From Ensifer sp. USDA 6670 (GTDB lineage: Bacteria; Pseudomonadota; Alphaproteobacteria; Rhizobiales; Rhizobiaceae), in assembly GCA_000421085.1 (NCBI GenBank), contig ATWE01000004.1, positions 261,218 to 325,217 of the forward strand: a stretch of 64,000 nt of DNA, in the 5' to 3' direction. Every line of letters begins with the position of its first letter. Position 1 is the stretch's first letter. Below, piece after piece: positions 9,584 through 21,066 of this stretch. Made by a program: the position numbers and the translations under genes. Under the pieces are notes generated by a model. It ran no database searches. It saw only the letters and a list, made by a program, of their open reading frames with translations, and had not been told where the DNA came from.

Positions 9584-10684
9584 ATGTCCTACGATCAGAA
9601 GCGCGTCGTCGAAGCCATTCGCGCCTTCGAAGCAGGCGAGATCGTCGTCGTTACCGACGACGGCGGGCGGGAAAACGAGGGCGACCTGATCGTCGCAGCG
9701 GTGCACTGCACGCCTGAGAAGATGGCGTTCATCGTGCGCCATACCTCCGGCATCGTCTGCGCGCCGATGCCGCGCGAGGAGGCAAAACGCCTCAACCTGA
9801 ATGCGATGGTTGCCGAGAACGACTCCGCCCACACCACCGCCTTCACGGTGTCGGTCGATTTCAAGCACGGGACCACAACCGGCATTTCCGCAGACGACCG
9901 AACGCTTACGGTCAGAAACCTTGCCAATCCCAATGTCGGGCCGACGGATTTCGTGCGGCCGGGCCACATATTCCCCCTGGTGGCGCGCGAGGGCGGGGTG
10001 CTGATGCGCTCCGGCCATACCGAGGCCGCCGTCGATCTCTGCAGGCTCGCGAGCCTGCCGCCGATCGGCGTCATCTGCGAACTCGTCAACGATGACGGCA
10101 CCGTCATGCGTGGGCCGCAGGTCGAAGCCTTTGCCGAAACGCACGGCCTGAAGCAGGTCTCCGTGGCCGATCTCATTGCCTATCGCCAGCGCAAGGAGAC
10201 CTTGATCGAGCAGGGCCATTCCTTCGAGATGGACACGCCCTACGGCAAGGCCAAGGGTCACACCTATTCGCTGCCCTGGGACACGATGCAGCACCTCGCC
10301 GTGGTTTTCGGAGACATTCGCGACGGCGTCGACATTCCCGTGCGTCTCCACCTCGAGAACGTCGGAGCCGACGTCTTCGGCCGCGGCCGCCAGATCGACG
10401 AGATCATGAAGCGCATCGCCGCTGAGGGGAGGGGCGTCATCGTCTACCTGCGAGAGGGTTCGGTGGGGGTCGGAATTTCGCAGACCGCGCGAAAGGGCAA
10501 GCACGAGAGGGAGGCCCACTCGGAGGCACAGGAGCGCGAAAGCGAGTGGCTGGAGATCGGCCTTGGCGCGCAGATCCTGAAAGACCTCGGCATCACCTCC
10601 ATTCGCCTTCTTTCGTCGCGCGAGCGGCATTACGTCGGCCTGGAGGGCTTCGGCATCAAGATCGCCGCGACCGAGATTCTGTAA
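9584..10684 (+). CDS. ribB: 3,4-dihydroxy-2-butanone 4-phosphate synthase fused to a degenerate GTP cyclohydrolase II domain
   Basis: A 366-residue fusion. The N-terminal ~200 residues are RibB, which makes the four-carbon unit of riboflavin from ribulose 5-phosphate; DDGGRENEGDL (acidic metal loop) and HTEAAVDL are clear. The C-terminal ~150 residues align with RibA, but the zinc-binding cysteines of the ECLTGD...CDCG segment are replaced: the corresponding stretch reads HLENVGADVFGRGRQIDE, and the catalytic YHRQEGR-like loop reads YLREGSVG. GTP cyclohydrolase II activity is therefore unlikely. This layout is known in proteobacteria as RibBX. GGAG 9 bases before ATG 9584 decides the start. 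Expect a separate ribA elsewhere. Confidence 0.9.
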   Translation: MSYDQKRVVEAIRAFEAGEIVVVTDDGGRENEGDLIVAAVHCTPEKMAFIVRHTSGIVCAPMPREEAKRLNLNAMVAENDSAHTTAFTVSVDFKHGTTTGISADDRTLTVRNLANPNVGPTDFVRPGHIFPLVAREGGVLMRSGHTEAAVDLCRLASLPPIGVICELVNDDGTVMRGPQVEAFAETHGLKQVSVADLIAYRQRKETLIEQGHSFEMDTPYGKAKGHTYSLPWDTMQHLAVVFGDIRDGVDIPVRLHLENVGADVFGRGRQIDEIMKRIAAEGRGVIVYLREGSVGVGISQTARKGKHEREAHSEAQERESEWLEIGLGAQILKDLGITSIRLLSSRERHYVGLEGFGIKIAATEIL

Positions 10685-10709
10685 ATCCGGAAAAGCCCAA
10701 AATAAAAGC

Positions 10710-10725
10710 CGCGTCACCGGACGCG
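10710..10725 (-). terminator. Terminator-like hairpin after ialB
   Basis: Arms CGCGTC (10710-10715) and GACGCG (10720-10725). Read on the minus strand the stem is followed by GGCTTTTATTTT, a T-rich tail, so it would end transcription of the ialB gene. It lies in the 62-base gap between convergent ribB and ialB. Confidence 0.65.
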
Positions 10726-10746
10726 ACTCCCTCGCCTTAGCTGTCG

Positions 10747-11277
10747 TTACGGCAGGGCGTCGTAGCCCTCGTCGAAGCCCTTGAGGTCGACCGGGATGCC
10801 GATGCCTTCCTCGGGCGACTGGAAAACGATGAAGGTCGCCGTCGCGCCGGCACGGAAGGTCTTGAGAAGCTCGTCTTCGAGCACGACCTCGGCGTAGCAG
10901 CCGTCGGAGAAGCAGCGCACGAAATAGGCGCGGCCGATGTCCTTGCCGTCGACATTGAGGCCGAGGCCGTTCGGCAGCAGCACGCCGAGCGGCGCAAGCA
11001 CCCGAAGGATCTTCGCCTTGCGGTCGGCGGTCTTGAGCACGACGACCGAGAGACCGACTTCCGGCCTGTCTTCGGCGATGACGTTCTGCATCAGCGCGCA
11101 CTGTTCGGCCGAGGCGCCCGCCGGCTGGTCGCAGACGATCGACCACGCGCCGTGATTTGACTTCACCGTGCCCGGCGTTGCGTTGGATTGCTGGGCCAAG
11201 CTTGCTGCGGGGAGTGCGAAGGCGGCAAATGCGAGCGCGGCCAGGGCGGGCAGCCGGGAGAAGAGGGACAGGCCCAT
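10747..11277 (-). CDS. Invasion-associated locus B (IalB) family periplasmic protein
   Basis: A 176-residue exported protein with a signal peptide (residues 1-28, cleavage after ASLA). The mature domain has the family pattern: HGAWSIVCDQP, a cysteine pair in CALMQN, LLPNGLGLNVDGKDIGRAYFVRCFSDGCYAEV, and a C-terminal beta-rich end. IalB of Bartonella promotes erythrocyte entry; free-living and symbiotic rhizobia carry several homologues whose role is unknown. Four cysteines suggest two periplasmic disulfides. It is divergent from the cta locus across a 400-base gap. Confidence 0.85.
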   Translation of the reverse strand: MGLSLFSRLPALAALAFAAFALPAASLAQQSNATPGTVKSNHGAWSIVCDQPAGASAEQCALMQNVIAEDRPEVGLSVVVLKTADRKAKILRVLAPLGVLLPNGLGLNVDGKDIGRAYFVRCFSDGCYAEVVLEDELLKTFRAGATATFIVFQSPEEGIGIPVDLKGFDEGYDALP

Positions 11278-11677
11278 GTAAACCTCAAAAACCTCGAATC
11301 ATTAGGGCTATTCTTGAAGCGCGCGAGGATAAATGAAAAGCCCTGGTCGTTACATTCCAGTGTCATATGGCCGAAATTGGGCCCTCTCGGGAGGAAATCG
11401 GCCCGCCGAGGGCCGCTTTCTCTCCGCCGATGAGCGTGGCTCGGGCAAAAGGGGCGGCGAATGACGGGCTCGCGCGCGGGCGACGGTGCGTGGGAGGGCT
11501 TTCGACCGGCTGCGAGGTCTCCTGTGCGAAAACTTCCGCTTTGTGCAAAAATGCCGCACGAGGTTGCTTGGACAGATGTTGCGGCGCTGGTCAAACTGTG
11601 GTTTGAAGCGCTTCAGTATCGCAGGGATTCTGCGTTCCGGGTTTGATCCTGATCAAGCGCATTGGGGAGACGTAATT
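11278..11677. other. Long intergenic region upstream of ctaC
   Basis: This 400-base interval separates divergent ialB and ctaC and must hold both promoters. A frame open from about 11486 runs into ctaC but has no start signal and no family resemblance, so I treat it as leader. The notable element is a perfect TTGAT-N4-ATCAA site close to the ctaC start (listed separately). Confidence 0.6.
11643..11656. promoter_or_regulatory. Perfect FNR/FixK-type box in the ctaC leader
   Basis: TTGAT (11643-11647), CCTG spacer, ATCAA (11652-11656): an exact match to the FNR/FixK/FnrN consensus. It ends 21 bases before the GTG of ctaC and overlaps the approach to the GGGGAG ribosome site. Activating FNR-class sites usually lie about 41 bases before the transcription start, so this downstream position fits repression of the high-oxygen aa3 oxidase under micro-oxic conditions. 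Which regulator binds is inference. Confidence 0.65.
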
Positions 11678-14270
<2,593 letters not shown>

Positions 14271-14282
14271 CGGGTAACGAAC

Positions 14283-14308
14283 AGAAGCCGCCGGTCTCGG
14301 CGGCTTCT
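14283..14308. terminator. Perfect hairpin between ctaD and ctaB
   Basis: Ten-base arms AGAAGCCGCC (14283-14292) and GGCGGCTTCT (14299-14308) with a six-base loop, 12 bases after the ctaD stop. No T-run follows, so it may act as an attenuator or 3'-end stabiliser that lets ctaCD be expressed above the downstream assembly genes. Confidence 0.6.
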
Positions 14309-14362
14309 CCCCGCCGGCAGGCCGGCGTGATGCGGCTGTTCCTGCCGCAGCAAGTTCAAGGT

Positions 14363-15319
14363 ATGAACATGACGGTCATCGACAATCACGAGGTAGTTGG
14401 CATGGAAGGCGCACCGCGACTTTCCGAGGCCTCTGCGCGCGATTATTTCGAGCTCCTGAAGCCGCGCGTCATGTCTCTCGTCGTCTTCACCGCATTCGCC
14501 GGGCTCGTCCTTGCCCCCGGCCATATCAATCCGTTCATCGGCTTCACCGCCATTCTCTGCATCGCCATCGGAGCCGGCGCTTCCGGTGCGCTGAACATGT
14601 GGTACGACGCTGATATCGACGCGGTGATGAGCCGCACGGCCAAGCGTCCGATTCCGGCCGGCAAGATTTTGCCCCAGGAGGCGCTTGCCTTCGGGCTGAC
14701 CCTGTCGGCATTCTCGGTGATCATCCTCGGGCTCGCCGTCCACTGGCTCGCAGCCGGGTTGCTCGCCTTCACGATTTTCTTCTACGTGGCAATCTACACG
14801 ATGTGGCTGAAGCGCTCGACGCCGCAGAACATCGTCATCGGTGGAGCCGCCGGGGCCTTCCCCCCGATGATAGGCTGGGCCTGCGTGACCGGCGGCGTGT
14901 CGGTGGAGAGCATCGTGCTCTTCCTCATCATCTTTCTCTGGACGCCGGCGCATTTCTGGGCCTTGGCGCTCTTCAAGATGGGCGATTACGGCGCGGTCGG
15001 CGTGCCGATGATGCCGAATGTCTGCGGCGAGGCGACGACCAAGCGGCAGATCGTCATTTACGCAGTGCTCACCGCTGTCAGCGGCGTCTGTCCCACCTTG
15101 CTCGGTTTCGCGAGCCTCGGCTATGGTGCCTTTGCCACGGCCATGGGGCTCGGCTTCGTCTGGTATTCGCTGGGTGTGCTGCGCATGCCCGAAGGCGACA
15201 AGCGCATGGTACCGGCGAAAAAGCTCTTCGCATTCTCGATCGCCTATCTTTTCGCGATATTCTCGGCGCTCCTGGTTGATTACGCGATCGCCCGGATCTG
15301 GCTTGGAGGAATTGTCTGA
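14363..15319 (+). CDS. ctaB: Protoheme IX farnesyltransferase (heme O synthase)
   Basis: A 318-residue inner-membrane UbiA-type prenyltransferase that farnesylates heme b to heme O, precursor of the heme A of the aa3 oxidase. Nine or so transmembrane helices; the first Asp motif is [19 protein letters not shown], and [15 protein letters not shown] is the typical N-terminal helix. ATG 14363 follows a weak AAGG; ATG 14369 is an alternative. The stop overlaps the start of the next small gene (TGATG), indicating translational coupling. Confidence 0.95.
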   Translation: MNMTVIDNHEVVGMEGAPRLSEASARDYFELLKPRVMSLVVFTAFAGLVLAPGHINPFIGFTAILCIAIGAGASGALNMWYDADIDAVMSRTAKRPIPAGKILPQEALAFGLTLSAFSVIILGLAVHWLAAGLLAFTIFFYVAIYTMWLKRSTPQNIVIGGAAGAFPPMIGWACVTGGVSVESIVLFLIIFLWTPAHFWALALFKMGDYGAVGVPMMPNVCGEATTKRQIVIYAVLTAVSGVCPTLLGFASLGYGAFATAMGLGFVWYSLGVLRMPEGDKRMVPAKKLFAFSIAYLFAIFSALLVDYAIARIWLGGIV

Positions 15320-15459
15320 TGGAGACCGTTGAACTCAACGAGGCTCAGAAGAAGTCCCGCCGCGGCCGCAACGTCGCGCTCGGTATCGTGCTGGCGGCCC
15401 TGGTCGCGATTTTCTACGTCGTCACGCTGGTCAAGGTCGGCGGCGGCATGGTGAATTGA
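15319..15459 (+). CDS. Small single-span protein of the oxidase locus (CoxF-like)
   Basis: A 46-residue protein whose ATG overlaps the ctaB stop by one base and which ends 10 bases before ctaG. The N-terminal half is charged (QKKSRRGRN), followed by one hydrophobic segment (about residues 18-38). Size, position between heme O synthase and ctaG, and layout match the small CoxF-type proteins of alphaproteobacterial oxidase loci, thought to aid oxidase assembly. Assignment rests mainly on context. Confidence 0.75.
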   Translation: METVELNEAQKKSRRGRNVALGIVLAALVAIFYVVTLVKVGGGMVN

Positions 15460-15469
15460 AGGCGTGCCA

Positions 15470-16066
15470 ATGACGGATAATCGGCAGGCAGATCGGAAGG
15501 AACGCTCGAACGGCGTGATTGTCGGCACGTGCCTTGCCTTTGTGGCCGGCATGATCGGCATGGCCTATGCGGCCGTTCCGCTCTACGACATGTTCTGCCG
15601 GGTCACGGGCTATAACGGCACCACGCAGCGGGTCGAGCAGGCATCCGACCTCATCCTCGACGAAAAGATCAAGGTCACGTTCGACGCCAATGTCGCTGCC
15701 GGACTGCCCTGGGAGTTCGTGCCGGTTCAACGGGATATCGACGTCAGGATCGGCGAGACGGTGCAGATCATGTACCGTGCGAAGAACCTGGCTTCCACGC
15801 CGACGACGGGCCAGGCGACCTTCAACGTGACGCCGATGGCGGCCGGCGCCTATTTCAACAAGGTGCAGTGCTTCTGTTTCACGGAGACGACGCTTGAGCC
15901 GGGCGAGGAAATGGAGATGCCGGTCGTCTTCTTCGTCGATCCGGAGATCGTCAAGCCGGTCGAGACGAAAGGCATCAAGACTTTGACGCTGTCCTACACC
16001 TTCTACCCGCGCGAACCCTCCAAGCCGGTCGCGCAAGTGAAGGCAAAGGCTGAAAACAAACTTTGA
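15470..16066 (+). CDS. ctaG: Cytochrome c oxidase assembly protein, Cox11 type (CuB insertion)
   Basis: A 198-residue protein with a short cytoplasmic tail, one transmembrane anchor (about residues 14-34) and a periplasmic immunoglobulin-like copper domain. [15 protein letters not shown] just after the anchor and KVQCFCFTE carry the cysteines that bind Cu(I) for delivery to CuB of subunit I. The ending FYPRE is conserved. It lies between the CoxF-like gene and ctaE in the usual alphaproteobacterial order. Confidence 0.95.
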   Translation: MTDNRQADRKERSNGVIVGTCLAFVAGMIGMAYAAVPLYDMFCRVTGYNGTTQRVEQASDLILDEKIKVTFDANVAAGLPWEFVPVQRDIDVRIGETVQIMYRAKNLASTPTTGQATFNVTPMAAGAYFNKVQCFCFTETTLEPGEEMEMPVVFFVDPEIVKPVETKGIKTLTLSYTFYPREPSKPVAQVKAKAENKL

Positions 16067-16127
16067 CATGAGCGCCGTTTCGGCTATGCCGGACGGCGAC
16101 AAGAGAGGACTATCGGGGGTTATCGAC

Positions 16128-17006
16128 ATGGCCGGAGCGCACCAGAAGCAACACGACTATCACATCATCGACCCGAGCCCGTGGCCGCTGCTTGCCTCCA
16201 TCGGAGCCTTCGTCATGGCCTTCGGCGGCGTCGGCTACATGCGCTATCTCTCCGGCGGCTCGTTCAAGATGTTCGGGCTTGAATTCGCCAACCCGTGGGT
16301 CTTCTTCATCGGCCTGGCGCTGATCCTTTACACCATGTTCGGCTGGTGGTCGGACACCATCAAGGAAGCGCATGAGGGCCACCATACCCGCGTCGTGTCG
16401 CTGCACCTGCGCTACGGCATGATCATGTTCATCGCTTCCGAGGTGATGTTCTTCGCTGCCTGGTTCTGGGCATTCTTCGACGCCAGCCTCTTCCCGGGCG
16501 AAGCGATCCAGGCCGCGCGCGCCGAGTTCACCGGCGGTGTCTGGCCGCCGAAGGGCATCGAGGTCCTCGATCCTTGGCACCTGCCGCTCTACAACACCGT
16601 CATCCTGCTGCTCTCCGGAACGACGGCGACCTGGGCGCACCATGCGCTGCTGCACAACGATCGCAAGGGCCTCGTCTACGGCCTGACGCTCACGGTCCTG
16701 CTCGGCGTTCTCTTCTCCTATGTGCAGGGCTACGAGTATGCGCACGCGCCGTTCGCCTTCAAGGATTCGATCTACGGTGCGACCTTCTTCATGGCGACCG
16801 GCTTCCACGGTTTCCACGTGCTGGTCGGCACGATCTTCCTGCTCGTCTGCCTGCTGCGCGCCCTGCGGGGCGACTTCACGCCGAAGCACCATTTCGGCTT
16901 CGAAGCGGCGGCCTGGTACTGGCATTTCGTCGACGTCGTCTGGCTGTTTCTCTTCTTCTCCATCTACATCTGGGGTGGCTGGGGAGCGCCGATCGCTCAC
17001 GGCTGA
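16128..17006 (+). CDS. ctaE: Cytochrome c oxidase (aa3) subunit III
   Basis: A 292-residue protein with seven transmembrane helices that stabilises the oxidase core. HDYHIIDPSPWPLL at the N-terminus, IMFIASEVMFFAAWFWAFF in helix III, TTATWAHHALL, and ATGFHGFHVLVGTIFL plus FEAAAWYWHFVDVVWLFLF near the end are diagnostic. ATG 16128 follows CGGGGGT; an open frame continues up to 16068 but is probably leader. A strong hairpin follows the stop. Confidence 0.96.
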   Translation: MAGAHQKQHDYHIIDPSPWPLLASIGAFVMAFGGVGYMRYLSGGSFKMFGLEFANPWVFFIGLALILYTMFGWWSDTIKEAHEGHHTRVVSLHLRYGMIMFIASEVMFFAAWFWAFFDASLFPGEAIQAARAEFTGGVWPPKGIEVLDPWHLPLYNTVILLLSGTTATWAHHALLHNDRKGLVYGLTLTVLLGVLFSYVQGYEYAHAPFAFKDSIYGATFFMATGFHGFHVLVGTIFLLVCLLRALRGDFTPKHHFGFEAAAWYWHFVDVVWLFLFFSIYIWGGWGAPIAHG

Positions 17007-17030
17007 CGCCGTTTCGATTTCGATAGCGAG

Positions 17031-17058
17031 GGGGCGGCTGCAGGGATGCGGCCGCCCC
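17031..17058. terminator. Stable hairpin after ctaE
   Basis: Twelve-pair stem: GGGGCGGCTGCA (17031-17042), loop GGGA, TGCGGCCGCCCC (17047-17058), with one G-T wobble, followed by GTTTCG. It is a likely end or attenuation point of the ctaCDB-G-E transcript before the DUF983/SURF1 pair. Confidence 0.65.
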
Positions 17059-17090
17059 GTTTCGTGTAAGGCGGCTGATTCTGGACGAGG

Positions 17091-17214
17091 ATGATGAAAA
17101 GCACCAGCATGATGACCCCTGTTTGCGGCGACTGTCGCCTTTCCGTCATCGGTCTTGGCCGCCGAAACCGCAGACCAGGTCGTTGTCTTCAAGGAGCGGC
17201 GCGTTCATGAATGA
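17091..17214 (+). pseudogene. Frameshifted remnant of a small secreted peptide
   Basis: An ATG pair at 17091/17094 behind GACGAGG starts a frame MKSTSMMTP. After a CCCC run at 17116-17119 the +1 frame continues as a good signal-peptide core and cleavage site (LFAATVAFPSSVLAAETA) and then QVVVFKERRVHE, ending at TGA 17212-17214, eight bases inside the DUF983 gene. One extra C would explain the break. The product would be about 40 residues and largely a signal peptide. It could be a true decay product, a sequencing error or chance; no family recognised. Confidence 0.35.
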
Positions 17215-17590
17215 GGACAAGGCACTCTACCCGCCGGTTGACCCCGTAGTTACGGGCATCAAGGGCCTTTGCCCCCGCTGCGGGCAGGGAAAGCTCTTCG
17301 ACGGGCTGCTGAAGGTTAGGCCGGCCTGCAGCAGTTGCGAACTCGATTATGGTTTTGCGGATTCCGGCGATGGTCCGGTCGTCTTCGTCATCCTGATCGT
17401 CGGCTTCGTCGTCGTCGGCGCAGCGCTCTGGATGGAGATCAATGTCAACCCGCCGCTCTGGCTGCATTTCCTCCTGTGGATTCCGCTTGCGGTCATCTTG
17501 AGCCTGGCGCTGACGCGCATGCTGAAGGGCGTGCTCATCAATCTGCAATACCGCAACAATGCACGCCCCGGTGAAATCGATCGTGGTTGA
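17207..17590 (+). CDS. DUF983 family zinc-ribbon membrane protein
   Basis: A 127-residue protein. LCPRCGQGKLFDGLL and CSSCELDYG supply two CxxC knuckles of a small zinc ribbon, followed by two transmembrane helices (about residues 56-78 and 83-105). DUF983 genes sit next to SURF1 in many alphaproteobacterial oxidase loci, so a role in oxidase biogenesis is a reasonable inference, but unproven. The C-terminus overlaps the SURF1 start by 32 bases. Confidence 0.88.
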   Translation: MNEDKALYPPVDPVVTGIKGLCPRCGQGKLFDGLLKVRPACSSCELDYGFADSGDGPVVFVILIVGFVVVGAALWMEINVNPPLWLHFLLWIPLAVILSLALTRMLKGVLINLQYRNNARPGEIDRG

Positions 17591-18326
17591 CGAGCGCATG
17601 CCGGCCCCGCGCAGCCGTGCCGGCCGGGTGGCGGGCATTGTCCTGGTGCTCGCCGCATTCGCGGTGCTCGTGTCGCTCGGCACGTGGCAGATGCAACGGC
17701 TGCATTGGAAGGAGGCGCTGATCGGAGCAATCGCCGAGCGGCGTTCGGCGCCGGCGGTCCCGCTCGACAAGATCGAGGCCATGGCCGCGGCCGGCGAGGA
17801 TATCGACTATCGGACAGTGCACGTGTCCGGCGTGTACGACCACGGCAAGGAGCGCCATTTCTTCGCCACCCATGAAGGCCGTACGGGCTTCTACGTCTTC
17901 ACGCCTCTTATGCTGGCCGATGGCCGGGCCATTTTCGTGAACCGCGGCTTCGTCCCCTTCGAGAAGAAGGATGCCTCGACGCGGGCCGAAGGGCAGATCG
18001 CCGGAGATGTGACCATCAACGGTCTTGCGCGGCCGAAGCTTTCCGGAAAGCCGTCATCGCTGGTACCGGACAACGACGCCGCCAAGAACATCTTTTACTG
18101 GAAGGACCTCGATGCGATGGCGGACTCTGCCGGCATCGCGTCCGAACGCGTCGTTCCCTTCTTTATCGATGCCGATGCATCGGACAATCCCGGCGGCCTC
18201 CCGGTCGGCGGCGTGACGCAGTTCGATCTGCCGAACAATCACCTGCAATATGCGCTGACCTGGTACGGCCTTGCAGCCGCGCTCGTCGCCGTCAGCGGCA
18301 TCTACGTCTATCGGCGCAGGCGGTAG
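17559..18326 (+). CDS. SURF1-family cytochrome oxidase assembly protein
   Basis: A 255-residue protein with two terminal transmembrane helices (about residues 24-44 and 230-248) around a periplasmic domain, the SURF1 layout. Family marks are LGTWQMQRLHWKEALI, the GVYDHGKE stretch, VNRGFVP, and the ending NNHLQYALTWYGLAAAL. SURF1 helps insert heme a into subunit I. The gene overlaps DUF983 by 32 bases in another frame, so translational coupling is likely. Confidence 0.93.
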   Translation: MHAPVKSIVVDERMPAPRSRAGRVAGIVLVLAAFAVLVSLGTWQMQRLHWKEALIGAIAERRSAPAVPLDKIEAMAAAGEDIDYRTVHVSGVYDHGKERHFFATHEGRTGFYVFTPLMLADGRAIFVNRGFVPFEKKDASTRAEGQIAGDVTINGLARPKLSGKPSSLVPDNDAAKNIFYWKDLDAMADSAGIASERVVPFFIDADASDNPGGLPVGGVTQFDLPNNHLQYALTWYGLAAALVAVSGIYVYRRRR

Positions 18327-18419
18327 GGCGCGCCGGTTCTTCCTTGTGTGCCCGATCGTTGCCGCTATATATGGCGCATGCCGACATCCGGTTTTGTTTT
18401 GTCCACTGGCGTTTTCACG

Positions 18420-19430
18420 ATGGCCTCATCCGCAGCAGCAAAAACCCCGATCACCATCCGCCTCTGCGGACCGCGTGGCTTCTGCGCGGGCGTCGACCGC
18501 GCGATCCAGATCGTGGTGCTCGCGCTCAAGGAGTTCGGCGCGCCGGTCTATGTCCGTCATGAGATCGTGCATAACCGGTACGTGGTGGAGGGGCTCGAAG
18601 CCAAGGGGGCGATTTTCGTCGAGGAGCTCGACGAGATCCCGGCCGAGCATCGCAAGCAGCCCGTGGTCTTCTCCGCCCATGGCGTGCCCAAATCCGTTCC
18701 GGCCGACGCCGACGCGCGCAATCTCTTCTATCTGGACGCCACCTGCCCGCTCGTCTCGAAGGTGCACAAGCAGGCGATGCGCCATCATCGTTTGGGACGC
18801 CACGTCGTGCTGATCGGCCATGCCGGACACCCAGAGGTCATCGGCACCATGGGGCAATTGCCCGAGGGAGCGGTCTCCCTCGTCGAGACCGTCGAGGATG
18901 CCGACGTTTACATGCCGCCGGACCCTGACAATCTCGGTTTCGTCACGCAGACGACGCTCTCGGTCGACGACACCGCCGGCGTCATCAAGCGGCTGCATGA
19001 GCGCTTTCCGAACCTGACGGCGCCTGCGGCCGATTCGATCTGCTATGCCACCACGAACCGGCAGGAAGCTGTGAAACAGGCAGCCCCCGGCTGCGACCTT
19101 TTCCTGGTCGTCGGCGCACCGAATTCATCGAACTCGAAGCGCCTCGTCGAAGTTGCGCTGAGGGCAGGGGCGAAGAAAGCCGTTCTCGTCCAGCGCGCCT
19201 CGGAAATCGACTGGGCGGCGGTGGGAGATATCTCGATGGTCGGGTTGTCGGCGGGTGCTTCCGCACCGGAGGTGATCGTCAACGAGATCATCGAGGCATT
19301 CCGCGAGCGCTACAATGCCACGGTCGAGCTTGCCGACACGGTCGAGGAAAACGAGCACTTTCTCGTCAACCGCGAGCTCCGGCACGTCGAACTGACGGGG
19401 GCCGACATGGCCTTCGTCAACGGCGAGTAG
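18420..19430 (+). CDS. ispH: 4-hydroxy-3-methylbut-2-enyl diphosphate reductase
   Basis: A 336-residue Fe-S enzyme for the last step of the MEP isoprenoid pathway, giving IPP and DMAPP. The three cluster cysteines are in [24 protein letters not shown] and [19 protein letters not shown] and [15 protein letters not shown] carry active-site histidines; the conserved TTN is next to the third cysteine and [11 protein letters not shown] closes the substrate site. ATG 18420 is chosen. Between it and thrB lies a palindromic repeat. Confidence 0.97.
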   Translation: MASSAAAKTPITIRLCGPRGFCAGVDRAIQIVVLALKEFGAPVYVRHEIVHNRYVVEGLEAKGAIFVEELDEIPAEHRKQPVVFSAHGVPKSVPADADARNLFYLDATCPLVSKVHKQAMRHHRLGRHVVLIGHAGHPEVIGTMGQLPEGAVSLVETVEDADVYMPPDPDNLGFVTQTTLSVDDTAGVIKRLHERFPNLTAPAADSICYATTNRQEAVKQAAPGCDLFLVVGAPNSSNSKRLVEVALRAGAKKAVLVQRASEIDWAAVGDISMVGLSAGASAPEVIVNEIIEAFRERYNATVELADTVEENEHFLVNRELRHVELTGADMAFVNGE

Positions 19431-19440
19431 CGCAGCTAAA

Positions 19441-19545
19441 GCATTTCAATGTTTCCTGGAAACACTGAAAGGCTCTAGCCATTTGAACCACGCGCTTCCG
19501 GACGGAAAACCGTTGCACACTTTTCCTGGAAGTGCTCTAGCCGCT
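19441..19545. repeat. Rhizobial-type intergenic palindrome
   Basis: Hairpin at 19444-19470: TTTCA-A-TGTTTCC / T / GGAAACA-C-TGAAA with one mismatch. A related motif follows: TTTTCCTGGAAGTGCTCTAG at 19521-19540 echoes TTTCCTGGAAACACTGAAA...GCTCTAG at 19452-19478. The wording TTTTCCTGGAA-n-TGCTCTAG is familiar from interspersed rhizobial repeats. It may end the ispH transcript. Confidence 0.55.
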
Positions 19546-19584
19546 TAAATTCTAGCAATTCGCATCTCTGGAAAGTAACGCGCC

Positions 19585-20565
19585 TTGGCAGTTTATACCG
19601 ATATCACGGAAGACGAGCTGATCCGTTTCCTCGCCGCCTATGAGGTGGGATCGCTGACCTCCTACAAGGGGATCGCCGAAGGCGTGGAGAATTCAAACTT
19701 CCTTCTCCACACGACCAAAGGGGCCTATATCCTCACGCTTTACGAGAAGCGGGTGAACGCCGACGATCTGCCGTTTTTCCTGGGACTCATGCATCACCTC
19801 GCCCAGCGGGGACTTTCCTGCCCGCTGCCCCTTCCACGCGGCGACGGCAAGCTTCTGGGAACGCTCTCGGGAAGACCTGCGGCCGTGATCTCGTTTCTAG
19901 AAGGCATGTGGCTGAGGAAGCCCGAGGCGCAGCACTGCCGCGAGGTCGGCCGGGCGCTCGCATCGATGCACCAGGCGGGCGAGGGCTTTTCCCTGAAGCG
20001 CCCCAACGCGCTCTCCGTCGAAGGCTGGCGACCGCTGTGGCGGAACTCCGAAGCGCGTGCCGACGAGGTTCAAGCCGGCCTCAAGGACGAGATCGCGACG
20101 GAGCTCGCCTTTCTCGAGGCGCATTGGCCGAAAGACCTGCCGGAAGGCGTGATCCACGCTGATCTCTTCCCGGACAACGTGTTTTTCCTCGGCGATCGTC
20201 TTTCCGGCCTTATCGATTTCTACTTCGCCTGCAACGATTTCCTCGCCTACGACGTCGCCATCTGCCTGAACTCCTGGTGCTTCGAGAAGGATGGCTCCTA
20301 CAACATCACCAAGGGCATGGCGCTGCTTTCCGGCTATGAGAGCGTGCGGAGATTGACGGCGGAAGAAGTAGAGGCGCTGCCGCTGCTTGCGCGCGGTTCC
20401 GCGCTCCGCTTCTTCCTGACGCGCCTCTATGATTGGCTGACGACGCCGCCGGGCGCGCTTGTGGTCAAGAAGGATCCGCTCGAATATCTGACGAAGATCC
20501 GCTTCCACCGCGCCATCGTTTCGAGCGCCGAATATGGCCTCCGGCGCGAAGAGGCCTCGGCATGA
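19585..20565 (+). CDS. thrB: Homoserine kinase (aminoglycoside-phosphotransferase fold)
   Basis: A 326-residue cytoplasmic kinase that phosphorylates homoserine for threonine synthesis. It belongs to the APH/choline-kinase-like ThrB class, not the GHMP class: [11 protein letters not shown] is the ATP-binding strand, [13 protein letters not shown] the catalytic HxDxxxxN loop, and [18 protein letters not shown] the metal loop. The start appears to be TTG 19585; no ATG lies nearby in frame. Its stop overlaps rnhA (ATGA). The next enzyme, thrC, is 8 kb away on the other strand. Confidence 0.93.
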   Translation: MAVYTDITEDELIRFLAAYEVGSLTSYKGIAEGVENSNFLLHTTKGAYILTLYEKRVNADDLPFFLGLMHHLAQRGLSCPLPLPRGDGKLLGTLSGRPAAVISFLEGMWLRKPEAQHCREVGRALASMHQAGEGFSLKRPNALSVEGWRPLWRNSEARADEVQAGLKDEIATELAFLEAHWPKDLPEGVIHADLFPDNVFFLGDRLSGLIDFYFACNDFLAYDVAICLNSWCFEKDGSYNITKGMALLSGYESVRRLTAEEVEALPLLARGSALRFFLTRLYDWLTTPPGALVVKKDPLEYLTKIRFHRAIVSSAEYGLRREEASA

Positions 20566-21023
20566 AGCACGTCGACATCTTTACCGACGGTGCCTGCTCG
20601 GGAAATCCCGGACCGGGCGGCTGGGGCGCGGTCCTGCGCTACGGCGATGTGGAGAAGGAAATGTCCGGCGGAGAGGCGGAGACGACGAACAACCGCATGG
20701 AGCTTCTCGCGGCGATCTCTGCCCTCAACGCGCTCAGGCAGCCCTGCGAGGTCGATCTCCATACCGACAGCAAATATGTGATGGACGGTATCTCCAAATG
20801 GATACACGGCTGGAAGCGCAACGGCTGGAAAACCGGCGACCGGAAGCCGGTGAAGAACGGCGAATTATGGCAGGCGCTCGATGAGGCAAGGAACCGTCAC
20901 AACGTGACCTGGCACTGGGTGAAGGGCCACGCCGGTCATCCGGAGAACGAACGCGCCGACGAACTTGCCCGCAAGGGCATGGAGCCGTTCAAGAGAGCCC
21001 GTCGCGCGGATGCGGTGAAGTAA
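20562..21023 (+). CDS. rnhA: Ribonuclease HI
   Basis: A 153-residue enzyme that cleaves RNA in RNA-DNA hybrids. The four acidic active-site residues can be read in order: Asp in [16 protein letters not shown], Glu in NRMELLAAI, Asp in HTDSKYVM and Asp in [17 protein letters not shown] is the conserved basic/His loop. ATG 20562 overlaps the thrB stop by four bases, so it is probably translated from the thrB transcript. Confidence 0.96.
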   Translation: MKHVDIFTDGACSGNPGPGGWGAVLRYGDVEKEMSGGEAETTNNRMELLAAISALNALRQPCEVDLHTDSKYVMDGISKWIHGWKRNGWKTGDRKPVKNGELWQALDEARNRHNVTWHWVKGHAGHPENERADELARKGMEPFKRARRADAVK

Positions 21024-21066
21024 ATTCGAATGGGATATGATGCGAGGCTGTGATCTCACTTGCGGC

